Source of the DNA: Iamia sp038233075
Lineage (GTDB): Bacteria; Actinomycetota; Acidimicrobiia; Acidimicrobiales; Iamiaceae
DNA length: 64,000 nt
Reading direction: 5' to 3'
NCBI GenBank assembly: GCA_038233075.1
Contig: JBBSMQ010000002.1
Span: forward strand, 62,001-126,000
Positions 17,042 to 27,843 of the stretch are shown here, piece after piece (within the stretch, counting starts at the first letter, position 1; each line of letters starts with the position of its first letter). The notes beneath the pieces are model-generated. The model had not been told where the DNA came from, did no database searches, and was given only the letters and a program-made list of their open reading frames with translations. The position numbers and the translations under genes were made by a program.

Positions 17042-17091
17042 GGAGCCATCCTTCCACGGCCGCCACCCGACGGTGGCAACGGAGGACCTCG

Positions 17092-18435
17092 TCAGTCGTA
17101 GTACTCGGCGCCGAGGTGGGTGATGGGCTCATCGCCCATGAGGTGACGCAGGGTGTTCTTCAGCTTCATCAGCTGGATGAAGATGTCGTGCTCGGGGTAC
17201 AGGTCCGGCTGCGCCGGCTGGGGGCTCTTCCAGTAGAAGCTGAGCCACTCCTGCACGCCGTGGAGCCCCGCCCGCTGGGCCAGGTCGAGGAAGAGGGCCA
17301 GGTCGAGCACCAGGGGGGCGGCGAGGATCGAGTCCCGGCACAGGAAGTCGACCTTGATCTGCATCTTGTAGCCCAGCCACCCGAAGATGTCGATGTTGTC
17401 CCAACCCTCCTTGTTGTCGCCGCGGGGCGGGTAGTAGTTGATCCGCACCACGTGGTGGATGTCCCCGTAGAGCTCGGGGTAGGTCTCGGGCTGGAAGATG
17501 GTGTCGAGCACCCCGAGCTTGGAGACCTCCTTGGCCTTGAACGACTCCGGGTCGTCGAGCACCTCGCCGTCGCGGTTGCCCAGGATGTTGGTGGAGTACC
17601 AGCCGTCCACGCCGAGCATCCGGGCCTTGAAGCCGGGCGCCAGGATGGTCTTCATGAGCGTCTGACCGGTCTTGAAGTCCTTGCCGGTGACGGGGACCCG
17701 CTTGGCCTTGGCCAGCTCCAGCAGGGCCGGGGTGTCGAGGTTGAGGTTGGGGGCGCCGTTGGCCATCGGGATGCCCAGCTTGAGCAGGGCGTAGGCGTAG
17801 ATCTGGCTGGGCGCGATGTCAGGGCTGGAGTCCTTGAGGCCCTGCTCGAAGGCGTCCAGGCTCTCGTGCACCGCGGTGGGCTGGCGGTAGACCTCGGTCG
17901 AACCACACCACACGGCGACCAGGCGGTCGCACCCGTTCGCCTCGCTGAAGCGGGCGATGTCGTCGGCCAGCTGCTCGGCCAGGTCCCACTTGGACGCACC
18001 GGACTTGATGTGATCGCCGTGGAGGTTGCGCACGAACTCCTGCTCGAACACGGCGGGCATGGGGGCGATGGCCCGCAGCTCCTCGCCCAGCTGCTCGAGC
18101 ATGTGACCGTCGAGCACCCCGGCCCGGCTGGCGGCCACGTAGGCGTCGTCGGAGAAGACGTCCCAGCCACCGAAGGCGATGTCGTCGAGCTGGGCGAGGG
18201 GCGCGTAGTCGTTGATCAGCGGCACGTTGTTGTCGGGGCGGGGGCCGATGCGGATGGTGCCCATCTGGGTCAGCGAGCCGATGGGGGCGGCCAGGCCCTT
18301 GCGGATGGCGAGGCAGCCGGCGATAAACGTGGTGCCGACCGCGCCCATGCCGGGCAGCAGGACACCGAGGGTCCCGGTGGCAGGGCGGATGTCGACGTTG
18401 GACTCGAGGGGCACGGTGGCTCTCCTGTCAGGCAA
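17092..18435 (-). CDS. ino1: myo-inositol-1-phosphate synthase
   Basis: 447-aa inositol-3-phosphate synthase, converting glucose 6-phosphate to myo-inositol 3-phosphate with NAD. This is the entry to phosphatidylinositol, mycothiol and related compounds in actinobacteria. Family features: the Rossmann loop LPGMGAVGTTFIAGCLAIRK, AVWCGSTEVYRQP, GIPMANGAPNLNLDTPALLE, the catalytic stretch GKDFKTGQTLMKTILAPGFK, and STNILGNRDGEVLDDP. It is the longer bacterial form (about 440 aa), not the roughly 365-aa mycobacterial one. A GTG at 18414 is an alternative start. Confidence 0.94.
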   Translation of the reverse strand: MPDRRATVPLESNVDIRPATGTLGVLLPGMGAVGTTFIAGCLAIRKGLAAPIGSLTQMGTIRIGPRPDNNVPLINDYAPLAQLDDIAFGGWDVFSDDAYVAASRAGVLDGHMLEQLGEELRAIAPMPAVFEQEFVRNLHGDHIKSGASKWDLAEQLADDIARFSEANGCDRLVAVWCGSTEVYRQPTAVHESLDAFEQGLKDSSPDIAPSQIYAYALLKLGIPMANGAPNLNLDTPALLELAKAKRVPVTGKDFKTGQTLMKTILAPGFKARMLGVDGWYSTNILGNRDGEVLDDPESFKAKEVSKLGVLDTIFQPETYPELYGDIHHVVRINYYPPRGDNKEGWDNIDIFGWLGYKMQIKVDFLCRDSILAAPLVLDLALFLDLAQRAGLHGVQEWLSFYWKSPQPAQPDLYPEHDIFIQLMKLKNTLRHLMGDEPITHLGAEYYD

Positions 18436-18623
18436 GGGTGGCGGCGCGCCGCTGGCGTCCGGGGTCGGGCGCGGCGCAACCGGTGCAGGCTAGGTCGCCG
18501 GGCTGACCCTGGGTGCCGTCGTCGGTGTCCCCGCGGCGCACCTCGGTCCGACGTCGACGACGCCGCGGTCCTGCCCGTCCGACGCCGCCGGTCCCCGCCG
18601 CCTCGGTGCGTGCCGTCGGCCCG

Positions 18624-19970
18624 TCAGGCGGTGACGTGCTGGTCGGCCACCTTGAGGGCTTCGTCGAGGCGGGCCAAGCCGTCGCGTGCATCGTCGGGTG
18701 ATGTGGTGAGCGGGGGCACGACGTGGATGCGGTTGCCGGCGGCGAAGGGCACCAGGCCCCGCTCCTTGCACGCGTCCACCACCTCGGCCATGGGCGCGGC
18801 GGCCGGCCCCGAGGCGTTGAAGGGCACCAGCGGCTCGCGGGTGGCGGCGTCGCGCACCAGCTCGACGGCCCAGAACACCCCCAGGCCCCGGACCTCTCCC
18901 ACCGCCGGGTGGGACTCGGCCAGCGCGGCCAAGCCCGGCCCCAGGACGTCGGTGCCCAGGCTCCGGGCGTGGTCGATGATGCCCTCGTCCTCGAAGACCT
19001 CGATCGAGGCCACCGCCGACGCGCAGGCCAGGGGATGGCCCGAGTACGTCAACCCGCCGGGGTAGGGCCGGTCGGCGAAGGTCTCGGCGATGCTCGGGCT
19101 GATGATCACCCCACCGAGGGGGACGTACCCGGAGTTCACGCCCTTGGCGAAGCAGATGAGGTCGGGCACCACACCCCAGTGGTCGACTGCGAACCACTCG
19201 CCGCAGCGTCCGAAGCCGGCCATGACCTCGTCGCAGACCATGACGATGCCGTGCTCGTCACACAGGGCACGCACCCCCGCGAGGTAGCCGTCGGGCGGCA
19301 CGAGGATGCCGTTGGTGCCGACCACGGTCTCGAGCACGATGGCGGCGACGGCGTCGGGTCCCTCGGCCTCGACCGTGGCCCTCAGGTGGTCGACGGCCCG
19401 GCTGGCCTCCTCGGGCCCGGTGGTGGCGTGGAAGGCGGAGCGGTAGAGGTACGGGCCCCAGAAGTGGACCACTCCGGGCAGGCCGGGCTCGCTGGGCCAG
19501 CGACGGGGTTCGCCGGTGAGGGTGATCGAGCCGGCGGTGGCGCCGTGATAGCTGCGGTAGGCGGCCAGCACCTTGTGGCGACCGGTGTGGAGCCGGGCCA
19601 TGCGGAGGGCGTTCTCGGTGGCCTCGGCCCCGCCGTTGGTGAAGAACACGCGATCGAGGTCGCCCGGTGCCCGCTCGGCGAGGAGTCGGGCCAGCTCGCT
19701 GCGGGCGGCATTGGCGTGGCCGGGGCCGATCATGCACAGCACGTCGGCCTGGGCCTTGATGGCCTCCACCACCCGCGGGTGCTGGTGACCGAGGTTCATG
19801 TTCACCATCTGGGAGGAGAAGTCGAGGTAGCGCGTGCCGTCCTCGTCCCAGAACCACGACCCCTCGGCCCCGGCGACGACCATCGGGTCCAGGTCGCGCT
19901 GGGCCGACCACGAGTGGAACACGTGGGCCCGGTCGTCGCGGTAGGCGGCGGTGCGCTCGGCGTCGGTCAT
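18624..19970 (-). CDS. class III (PLP) aminotransferase
   Basis: 448-aa omega-amino acid:pyruvate-type transaminase. Motifs: FSSQMVNMNLGHQHPRVVEA, FTNGGAEATENALRMARLHT (PLP phosphate-binding region), VMVCDEVMAGFGRCGEWFAV with the PLP-ring aspartate, and LICFAKGVNSGYVPLGGVII with the Schiff-base lysine. Start ATG 19970 follows AGGAGGAGCTC, a strong ribosome binding site. The physiological amine is unknown. No functional partner is apparent next to it; the repeat R1 copy 2 lies between it and the ABC-F gene. Confidence 0.93.
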   Translation of the reverse strand: MTDAERTAAYRDDRAHVFHSWSAQRDLDPMVVAGAEGSWFWDEDGTRYLDFSSQMVNMNLGHQHPRVVEAIKAQADVLCMIGPGHANAARSELARLLAERAPGDLDRVFFTNGGAEATENALRMARLHTGRHKVLAAYRSYHGATAGSITLTGEPRRWPSEPGLPGVVHFWGPYLYRSAFHATTGPEEASRAVDHLRATVEAEGPDAVAAIVLETVVGTNGILVPPDGYLAGVRALCDEHGIVMVCDEVMAGFGRCGEWFAVDHWGVVPDLICFAKGVNSGYVPLGGVIISPSIAETFADRPYPGGLTYSGHPLACASAVASIEVFEDEGIIDHARSLGTDVLGPGLAALAESHPAVGEVRGLGVFWAVELVRDAATREPLVPFNASGPAAAPMAEVVDACKERGLVPFAAGNRIHVVPPLTTSPDDARDGLARLDEALKVADQHVTA

Positions 19971-20060
19971 CAGAGCTCCTCCTCGGCCCGGCCGGCCCGG
20001 TCCGTCGCCCCCGACTCTGGCCGCGACAGACCCAGGTCGCCACCCCCGATGACGACCACC

Positions 20061-20114
20061 CCCTTCTCGCGACCGATCCCCCACGTATGTGTGTCGAATC
20101 GGTCGCGAGAAGGG
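20061..20114. repeat. 54-bp palindrome, repeat family R1, copy 2
   Basis: Perfect 17-bp arms, CCCTTCTCGCGACCGAT at 20061-20077 and its complement at 20098-20114. The centre is GTGTGTCG-like, as in the 5836-5891 copy. It lies just after the stop of the ABC-F gene on the minus strand and before the aminotransferase gene, where it could act as a 3'-end hairpin; copy 1 instead lies between two starts. Two related palindromes make a dispersed family likely. Confidence 0.88.
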
Positions 20115-20119
20115 ATCGA

Positions 20120-21931
<1,812 letters not shown>

Positions 21932-22037
21932 GGCGCGAGGGTACGACCCCGGTCTCGATGCCCCGGCCCCGGTCGGGTCGGGATGGCGCGCCGTCGGGGT
22001 CACCGGAGCGGCGACGAGGCGCCGGTACCCTCGTCTG

Positions 22038-22871
22038 ATGGCCTCCGGTGACGGCATCCTGGCCGGCCCGCTCGACGTCGACGGTCCCCGGCGACGACGG
22101 CCCACCTTCCCGAGCGTGGAGGCCGTGCCCGGCCTGGCCGTGGTACCCCGGGGCGAGCGCCGTCCCTGGCTGGTGCTCAGCATGCGGGCCGACCAGCTTC
22201 GGGTGCGCGACGCCGACGGACGCCAGCACGTGATCCGGCCGGTCCCCGGTGGCTTCCACGTCGATGGTCGCGCCGTCACGCTCGTGGCTCCCCGCCCCGA
22301 CGCCATCCGGACGCCCCCCACGCGCACCGCATCGGGCTCGGTGGCCGGCCCCCAGGCCCCGGCCCGGGTGGCCCGGGCCAGTCGCATCCTGGTCGAGGGC
22401 ATCCACGACGCCGAGCTGGTGGAGAAGGTCTGGGGCGACGACCTGCGCAGCGAGGGCGTGGTGGTCGAGGTGCTCCACGGTGCCGACGACCTGGCGGCGG
22501 TGGTGCGGGGCTTCGGCCCCGGCCCCGGACGACGGCTGGGGATCCTGCTCGACCACCTGGTCGACGGGTCCAAGGAGTCCCGACTGGCCGCCGGGGTCGA
22601 TCACCCCGACGTGGCGATCACGGGCCATCCGTTCGTCGACGTGTGGCAGGCGGTGCGGCCCGCAGCCCTCGGCCTCGCAGCGTGGCCGACGGTGCCCCGG
22701 GGCACGCCGTGGAAGGAGGGGGTCATCGCCGCCATCGGCTCCACCGACGCCCCGGGGGTGTTCTGGCGGCGGGTGCTGGCGGCGGTGGGGGACTGGACCG
22801 ACCTGGAGGCCCCCCTCATCGGCGCGGTGGAGGCGCTCATCGACTTCGTCACCGACACCTCCGGCGCCTGA
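22038..22871 (+). CDS. DUF3097 family protein
   Basis: 277-aa member of an actinobacterial family of unknown function (DUF3097). The conserved second half reads SRILVEGIHDAELVEKVWGD, then LGILLDHLVDGSKESRLAAG and VAITGHPFVDVWQAVRP. The spaced acidic residues recall a TOPRIM-like or nuclease-like metal site, but this is only a visual impression. No membrane segment. It is divergent from the ABC-F gene. Confidence 0.85.
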   Translation: MASGDGILAGPLDVDGPRRRRPTFPSVEAVPGLAVVPRGERRPWLVLSMRADQLRVRDADGRQHVIRPVPGGFHVDGRAVTLVAPRPDAIRTPPTRTASGSVAGPQAPARVARASRILVEGIHDAELVEKVWGDDLRSEGVVVEVLHGADDLAAVVRGFGPGPGRRLGILLDHLVDGSKESRLAAGVDHPDVAITGHPFVDVWQAVRPAALGLAAWPTVPRGTPWKEGVIAAIGSTDAPGVFWRRVLAAVGDWTDLEAPLIGAVEALIDFVTDTSGA

Positions 22872-22933
22872 CCCTTCCCGGCAACCGGGGGCCCGAGGGG
22901 AGGTCGACCGAGGGCGGACGTAGAGTGCCGGCC

Positions 22934-24055
22934 ATGGATCGGGCCATTCCTCTCGGGCGGCTGGCCGGGATCCGCCTGGGCATGAGCTGGGTGGTCCCTC
23001 TCGTCGCCTGCCTCTACGCCGTGTCCCTGGCCCAGGGCCCGCTCCCCCAGTCCGTCCCCGGTGAGCCCAGCTCCACCTACTGGATCGGTGGCCTGATCGG
23101 TGCCGGGCTGTTCTTCCTGTCGCTGCTGGCCCACGAGATGGGCCATGCCCTGGTCGGGCGGTACGAGGGCATCGGGGTGCGGGGCATCACCCTCACCCTC
23201 CTCGGCGGCTACACCCAGTTCGAGACCGAGCCGGCCACGCCCGGCGCCGAGCTGCGGGTGAGCGGGGTCGGACCCATCGCCAACCTGATCTGCGCGGCGC
23301 TGTTCTACGGGTGCTCTCTGGCGCTGGGCTCCCCGTTCGGTCTGCTCGCCGTCCTCGGGGAGATGTTCGCCTGGCTGGCCTTCGTCAACCTGCTCCTGGC
23401 CGGCATCAACCTGCTCCCCGGCGCGCCGCTCGACGGTGGCGCGGTGCTCGGGGCCCTGGTGTGGATGGCCACCCGCGACCGGACACGGGCGCAGTCCATC
23501 ACCGCGGTGATCGGCCTCATCCTGGGCGGCGGCATCGGGGCGTGGGGAGTGCTCCTGCTCACCGAGGACTCCGGGCTGGGCATCTGGTTCGTGATCGTCG
23601 GCGTGTTCATCGCCACCAACGCCGCGGGTCGGCTGCGCTCGGCACCCACGCTCGGGACCCTGCGCTCCACCCGCCTGGGCGAGGTCATGCTGGCCGACCC
23701 GCCGGTGGTCCCCGAGTGGTCGTCGCTGGCCGACGTGGTGGCGCGGGCCGAGGCCTGGCAGCCCCACACCGCCTTCCCTGTCCAGGCCGCCGACGGGCGC
23801 ATCACCGGCCTGCTCACCGCCGAGGTGGTCATGGCGGTCGACCCCCACCGCTGGAGCGAGGTGCGGGCCGTCGACGTGGCCTGGCCCCTCGACCGGGTGC
23901 CCACCGCCTCGACCGACGACCCCGTCCTCAACGCCCTGCAGCGCAGCGAGGGGGCCGACGTCGACCGCATCCTGGTCGTCTGGCCCGACGGCCGCGTCGC
24001 CGGCACCGCCGGACGGGACGCGGCAGGCCAGGCCCTCGCCGCCGCCGGCCGCTAG
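22934..24055 (+). CDS. site-2 protease family (M50) with C-terminal CBS-like region
   Basis: 373-aa intramembrane metalloprotease of the SpoIVFB-like M50B group. Zinc motif HEMGH is at residues 67-71 in the helix FFLSLLAHEMGHALVGRYEG, and the second motif NLLPGAPLDGGAVLGALVW supplies the third ligand Asp. About six membrane helices precede a soluble C-terminal part (about 245-373) with the shape of a CBS pair (LGEVMLADPPVVPEWSSLAD, then VARAEAWQPHTAFPVQAADG), which would sense nucleotides. Such proteases cleave membrane-bound regulators within the bilayer; the substrate is unknown. Separated from DUF3097 by 62 nt, same strand. Confidence 0.92.
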   Translation: MDRAIPLGRLAGIRLGMSWVVPLVACLYAVSLAQGPLPQSVPGEPSSTYWIGGLIGAGLFFLSLLAHEMGHALVGRYEGIGVRGITLTLLGGYTQFETEPATPGAELRVSGVGPIANLICAALFYGCSLALGSPFGLLAVLGEMFAWLAFVNLLLAGINLLPGAPLDGGAVLGALVWMATRDRTRAQSITAVIGLILGGGIGAWGVLLLTEDSGLGIWFVIVGVFIATNAAGRLRSAPTLGTLRSTRLGEVMLADPPVVPEWSSLADVVARAEAWQPHTAFPVQAADGRITGLLTAEVVMAVDPHRWSEVRAVDVAWPLDRVPTASTDDPVLNALQRSEGADVDRILVVWPDGRVAGTAGRDAAGQALAAAGR

Positions 24056-24127
24056 CGCGCCGACTCCACCGGCCCGCAGCCGGTCACCGCAACGAGCGAG
24101 CGGCGCGACCGGCTACCGTCCGCGGCC

Positions 24128-24844
24128 ATGGCCGACGACACCCCCTCTCCGACGCGGTTCGAGCTCGACGGTGATGTCGCCATCCTCACCCTCGACGACG
24201 GCAAGGCCAACGCCATCGGTCACCGCACCCTCGAGGCCCTGCACGATGCCCTCGACCGGGCCGAGGCCGACGCCACCGCCCTGATCGTGGCCGGTGGCCC
24301 CAAGGCCTTCTCGGCCGGGTACGACCTGGCGGTGATGACCGAGAGCACCGAGGCCATGCAGGGCCTGGTGTCCGCCGGCGCCCGCCTGCTGATGCGGCTC
24401 TACGGCACCACCCTGCCCACGGTGGCCGCCTGCACCGGCCACGCCTTGGCCGGCGGCGCCCTCACCCTCCTGGCCTGCGACGACCGCATCGGCCCCGAGG
24501 ACGCTCCGGCCAAGCTGGGGCTCAACGAGGTGGCCATCGGGATGGGCCTGCCCATCTTCGCCGTCGAGCTGGCCCGGGAGCGCCTCTCACCCCGCCACCT
24601 GACCGCGGCGGTGCTCGGCGAGGTCTACGCGCCGGCCGAAGCCGTCGCTGCCGGCTACCTGGACCGGCTGGTGCCCAAGGCCCAGGTGGTGGACGTGGCG
24701 GTGGCCACCGCTCACGAGCGGGCGGCGTTGCGGCGGGGGGCGGTGGGGCGCACCAAGACCATCCTGCGGGAGCGCACCATCGGCCACGTGCTCGAGACCC
24801 TCGACGCCGACATCGCCAGCCTCAGCGGACCCTCCGCGGGCTGA
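24128..24844 (+). CDS. enoyl-CoA hydratase/isomerase (crotonase) family protein
   Basis: 238-aa crotonase-fold protein. The oxyanion-hole strand is GPKAFSAGYDLAVMT, and ACTGHALAGGALTLLACDDR forms the second oxyanion glycine region. The family works on acyl-CoA thioesters (hydration, isomerisation, dehalogenation). The canonical catalytic glutamates of hydratases are not obvious in LGLNEVAIGMGLPIFAVELA, where a single Glu is seen, so the exact reaction is open. It is convergent with the sulfatase gene; the 190-nt gap holds nothing recognisable. Confidence 0.87.
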   Translation: MADDTPSPTRFELDGDVAILTLDDGKANAIGHRTLEALHDALDRAEADATALIVAGGPKAFSAGYDLAVMTESTEAMQGLVSAGARLLMRLYGTTLPTVAACTGHALAGGALTLLACDDRIGPEDAPAKLGLNEVAIGMGLPIFAVELARERLSPRHLTAAVLGEVYAPAEAVAAGYLDRLVPKAQVVDVAVATAHERAALRRGAVGRTKTILRERTIGHVLETLDADIASLSGPSAG

Positions 24845-25034
24845 CGGCCGCCGGTCTTGGTGGACGCCGGGGTCCCTCGGGGCGTGCCATCAGGTCGTCC
24901 CCGTGACCGGTCCGGGTGCTGACCGACAGCGCGGGACGAGCGGCAGATCCCCTGGACCTTGGACGGCTGATGTCCCATGGGGCGTTCACGCGTCCAGAGA
25001 TCGACCTGGGACGCCCAGCTCGAGACGTCGGCCG

Positions 25035-26594
25035 TCACCGATGGGGGTCACGGCGGACCACGAGGCCCTCGGGCGTGACCATGTGACCGGTCAGGGTCCT
25101 CTCGTCGTGGCGCATCCGCCATCGCAGGACCTCTCCGACCCGGTCGGCCACCACTGAGGCGTGACCGGCGTCGGCGGCCAGGTCCTGCACCTGGTCGGGG
25201 TCGGCCTGCAGGTCGAAGAGCAGCGGCGGGAGCACCGACAGGTCGGTCGCGAAGTGGACGTACTTCCACCGCTCGTCGCGCACGACGTCCAGGCAGCACT
25301 GCTCCATGGGGATGCCGAGAGCGTCCTCGGCCAGCCGCAGCCAGGGGTTGCGGAAGTCCCACTCCCAGTGCACCGCGGTGCGCCAGGCCACCGCGCCGTC
25401 GGCCCCGGAATCGTCGACGAGGAAGGGCTCCAGGGAGCGACCGTCGCACTGAAGGGGCGGATCGACGCCCATCCAGGTGCACAGGGTGGGCAGGACGTCG
25501 ACGTGCTCGGTGGGCGCGTCGACGACGGTGCCCAGGCGGGCCCGGGCCTCGGGCCGGGGGTCACAGACGATGAGGGGCACGTGGTAGCTCTCGTCCCACC
25601 AGCCCAGCTTCTCGATCAGCCAGTGATCGCCCATCTGGTCGCCGTGGTCGGAGGTCAGCACCACGAGGGTTTCGTCGAGGTGGCCGCCGCTGGCGAGCCC
25701 GGCGAACAGTCGGGCCATCTGGTCGTCGACCTCGGACATCATGCCGTAGTAGGTGGCGCGCAGCTGGCGGCGGTCGAGCTCGTCGACGGGGGCCCCGACG
25801 CCGGGCAGCTCGGTCACGGTCGCGGCCAGGGGGTGGCTGGCCTGCTCATCCTGACGGCGGCCGTGGCCTCGGAAGTCGGGCACGTCGTCGGCGCGGTACA
25901 GGTCGTGGTACCCGACCGGGTTGCGGTAGGGCGGGTGAGGGCGGATGAAGCTGGCGTGCACGAACCAGGGATCGGGATCGTCGCGACGGGCGAACCACTC
26001 GAGGAGCCGGTCGACCATGAACGCGGTCTCGGTGTCGTCGGGGCCGAAGTGGGCCGGCGCCCACCAGTCGCTGTGCTCGGCGGCGCCGGGGTGGGCGAGG
26101 TCGGGGCGGTACAGGTCCCACGGGTCCGCGGGCACGTCGATGCCCCGCCCGGCCAGCCACCGGGCCCACTCGAGGGGACCGGCTGTGTCCGACGGGTCGT
26201 TCAGCACCACCTCGAAGCCCGGCAGCACACCCTCGTAGGTGAACAGGCGGGGGTCGTCGGGGGCGAGGCCCCGGGGGTCGGGGGCGGTGTCGGTGTAGCC
26301 GAACAGGGTGGGGACGTAGCCAGCCCGTCGGGCCTCCAGGGCCACGTTGGTGAACCGGGAGTCGAGCGGGGTGCCGTTCAGCACCGACCGGTGGTTCTGG
26401 GCGTACATCCCGGTGTGCAGGGTGGCGCGCGACGGACCGCAGGGAGCGGTGTTGGCCCAGTGGTTCGCGAAGCGGACACCCCGCGCCGCCAGGCCGTCGA
26501 GGGTCGGAGTGCGCACGACGGGATGGCCGGCCGCCGAGAGGCAGTCGCCGCGCCACTGGTCGACGGTGATGTAGAGGACGTTCCCTCGGGTCAC
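25035..26594 (-). CDS. sulfatase (formylglycine type)
   Basis: 519-aa alkaline-phosphatase-superfamily sulfatase. The modification motif is TAPCGPSRATLHTG, with Cys52 in Cys-x-Pro-Ser-Arg, the residue converted to formylglycine by FGE. Metal ligands are visible at the N-terminus (YITVDQWRGD, Asp12) and in LTSDHGDQMGDHWLIEKLGW. No signal peptide is seen, so it is probably cytoplasmic; arylsulfatase, choline-sulfatase and phosphonate monoester hydrolase are all possible. GTG start. No formylglycine-generating enzyme gene is present nearby. The upstream anti-sigma-like gene ends 31 nt before it on the same strand. Confidence 0.92.
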   Translation of the reverse strand: MTRGNVLYITVDQWRGDCLSAAGHPVVRTPTLDGLAARGVRFANHWANTAPCGPSRATLHTGMYAQNHRSVLNGTPLDSRFTNVALEARRAGYVPTLFGYTDTAPDPRGLAPDDPRLFTYEGVLPGFEVVLNDPSDTAGPLEWARWLAGRGIDVPADPWDLYRPDLAHPGAAEHSDWWAPAHFGPDDTETAFMVDRLLEWFARRDDPDPWFVHASFIRPHPPYRNPVGYHDLYRADDVPDFRGHGRRQDEQASHPLAATVTELPGVGAPVDELDRRQLRATYYGMMSEVDDQMARLFAGLASGGHLDETLVVLTSDHGDQMGDHWLIEKLGWWDESYHVPLIVCDPRPEARARLGTVVDAPTEHVDVLPTLCTWMGVDPPLQCDGRSLEPFLVDDSGADGAVAWRTAVHWEWDFRNPWLRLAEDALGIPMEQCCLDVVRDERWKYVHFATDLSVLPPLLFDLQADPDQVQDLAADAGHASVVADRVGEVLRWRMRHDERTLTGHMVTPEGLVVRRDPHR

Positions 26595-26625
26595 GGACCT
26601 GCGCAGACGACGCCGACCGTCACCC

Positions 26626-27009
26626 TCACGGGACCCGTTCCCCATCCCAGTCCAGCTCGAACCAGACGGTCTTGCCCCGACCGGTGGGGGTGGCCCCCGA
26701 AGCCCGGGCGAGGGCCGCCACCATCCGCATCCCCCGGCAGGAAACGGCATCGATCGGTTGGTCGCGCACGTGGGGCAGGTGCGGATCGTCGTCGTCGACC
26801 TCGACCCGTAGCGCGCCGTGGCGTTCGAGGCTGACCGTGAAGCTGCTGCGGGCGTGGAGCACCGCATTGGTCGCCAGCTCGCTGACGAGGAGCACGCAGG
26901 TGGCGACCAGATCCGCGGCTGCGCCCCACTCGGCCAACGTCGTCGTGCAGAACCGTCGAGCCCTGCCCACGCTCGCAGGGTCGGCATCGAGGTGGATCCT
27001 CGTCCCCAC
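26626..27009 (-). CDS. HATPase_c_2 / anti-sigma-factor-like ATP-binding protein
   Basis: 127-aa single-domain GHKL ATPase of the RsbW/SpoIIAB type. The N-box is VSELATNAVLHARSSF (the conserved Glu and Asn), followed by LRVEVDDDDPHLPHV and a final GRGKTVWFELDWDGE. Such proteins are serine kinases that hold sigma factors or regulate STAS anti-anti-sigma factors; no partner gene is next to it. The glycine-rich G1 box is weak (RGMRMVAALA). GTG start 27009. Divergent from the TetR gene. Confidence 0.85.
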   Translation of the reverse strand: MGTRIHLDADPASVGRARRFCTTTLAEWGAAADLVATCVLLVSELATNAVLHARSSFTVSLERHGALRVEVDDDDPHLPHVRDQPIDAVSCRGMRMVAALARASGATPTGRGKTVWFELDWDGERVP

Positions 27010-27121
27010 GGTCAAAGACCTTACCCAGCACGCCCCGCCGACATCCGGACCCCCATGGCATCGGCCCTCCCCCCGGTCCCGGGGTGTGATCGAGCCGCGA
27101 GGACCCGCCAGACTGACATCC

Positions 27122-27751
27122 ATGTCTCCGGCATCCGTCCGTCGCCGTTCCGGGCGGCGCTCCTTACGGGAACGGCGCGACGCCTTCCTCGACGCCGCGG
27201 TCGAGGCGATCCGGCGCGAGGGCCCGAAGGTGTCGATGGAGGTCATCGCTCGGGAGGCAGGGGTGACCAAGCCCATCGTGTACCGCCTCTTCGGCGACCG
27301 GGAGGGCCTGCTGGCGGCGCTCGGAGAGCGCATGGCGAGCGATGTCATGACCGAGGTGACCGCCGCCCTCGACCGGACCGCGAGCGACGATCCCAAGGAG
27401 ATGCTGCGGCGGGCCATCGAGGCCTACGTCACCCTGATCGACACCGAGACCGAGGTGTACCGCTTCGTGACCGACCGCTCCGGGACGGGTGTCACGGTGA
27501 CCGGGCTCTCGGCCGAGGTGGCGCGGGCCATCGCCGTCGTCCTGGGTGAGCAGCTGCGCGCCAACGGCGCCGACTCGGGTGCGGCCGAGCCCTGGGCGTT
27601 CGGGATCGTGGGGATGGTCCACCTCTCCGGCGACTGGTGGGTCCGTTCCCGCACCCTGCCCCGCGACCAGCTCGTCACCTACCTCGTCGACCTCCTCTGG
27701 GACGGCTTCGCCGCCCTCACCCCCGAAGGCCCCCGCGACACGACGCCCTGA
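27122..27751 (+). CDS. TetR family transcriptional regulator
   Basis: 209-aa regulator with an N-terminal helix-turn-helix typical of TetR: AFLDAAVEAIRREGPKVSME, then VIAREAGVTKPIVYRLFGDR (recognition helix). The C-terminal ligand-binding domain is all helical. A basic N-terminal tail of about 20 residues may add DNA contacts. Targets are unknown; the divergent anti-sigma-like and sulfatase genes are candidates by position. Downstream is a region of hairpins and a gene remnant. Confidence 0.9.
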   Translation: MSPASVRRRSGRRSLRERRDAFLDAAVEAIRREGPKVSMEVIAREAGVTKPIVYRLFGDREGLLAALGERMASDVMTEVTAALDRTASDDPKEMLRRAIEAYVTLIDTETEVYRFVTDRSGTGVTVTGLSAEVARAIAVVLGEQLRANGADSGAAEPWAFGIVGMVHLSGDWWVRSRTLPRDQLVTYLVDLLWDGFAALTPEGPRDTTP

Positions 27752-27774
27752 GCGGAGCCCCGGGCGGGGGAGCA

Positions 27775-27842
27775 CGAGGGGGCAGAGGCTCCGCCGGAGC
27801 CCCCTCGTCCACGGAACGATCCGGCTTGCCGGTCGTTCCGTG
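27775..27842. repeat. double hairpin region
   Basis: First stem: CGAGGGGGC at 27775-27783 pairs with GCCCCCTCG at 27799-27807, with an inner stem GGCTCC/GGAGCC. Second stem: CACGGAACGA at 27810-27819 pairs with TCGTTCCGTG at 27833-27842, extended by CCGG/CCGG. It lies between the convergent TetR and aldehyde dehydrogenase genes and may terminate transcription from either side, although no T-tract is present. The second hairpin begins exactly where homology of the adjacent gene remnant stops. Confidence 0.8.
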
Positions 27843-27843
27843 C

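Noticed and set aside
24845..25034. Possible small RNA or terminator between crotonase and sulfatase genes
   Set aside because: No convincing hairpin or promoter-like sequence could be seen by eye.
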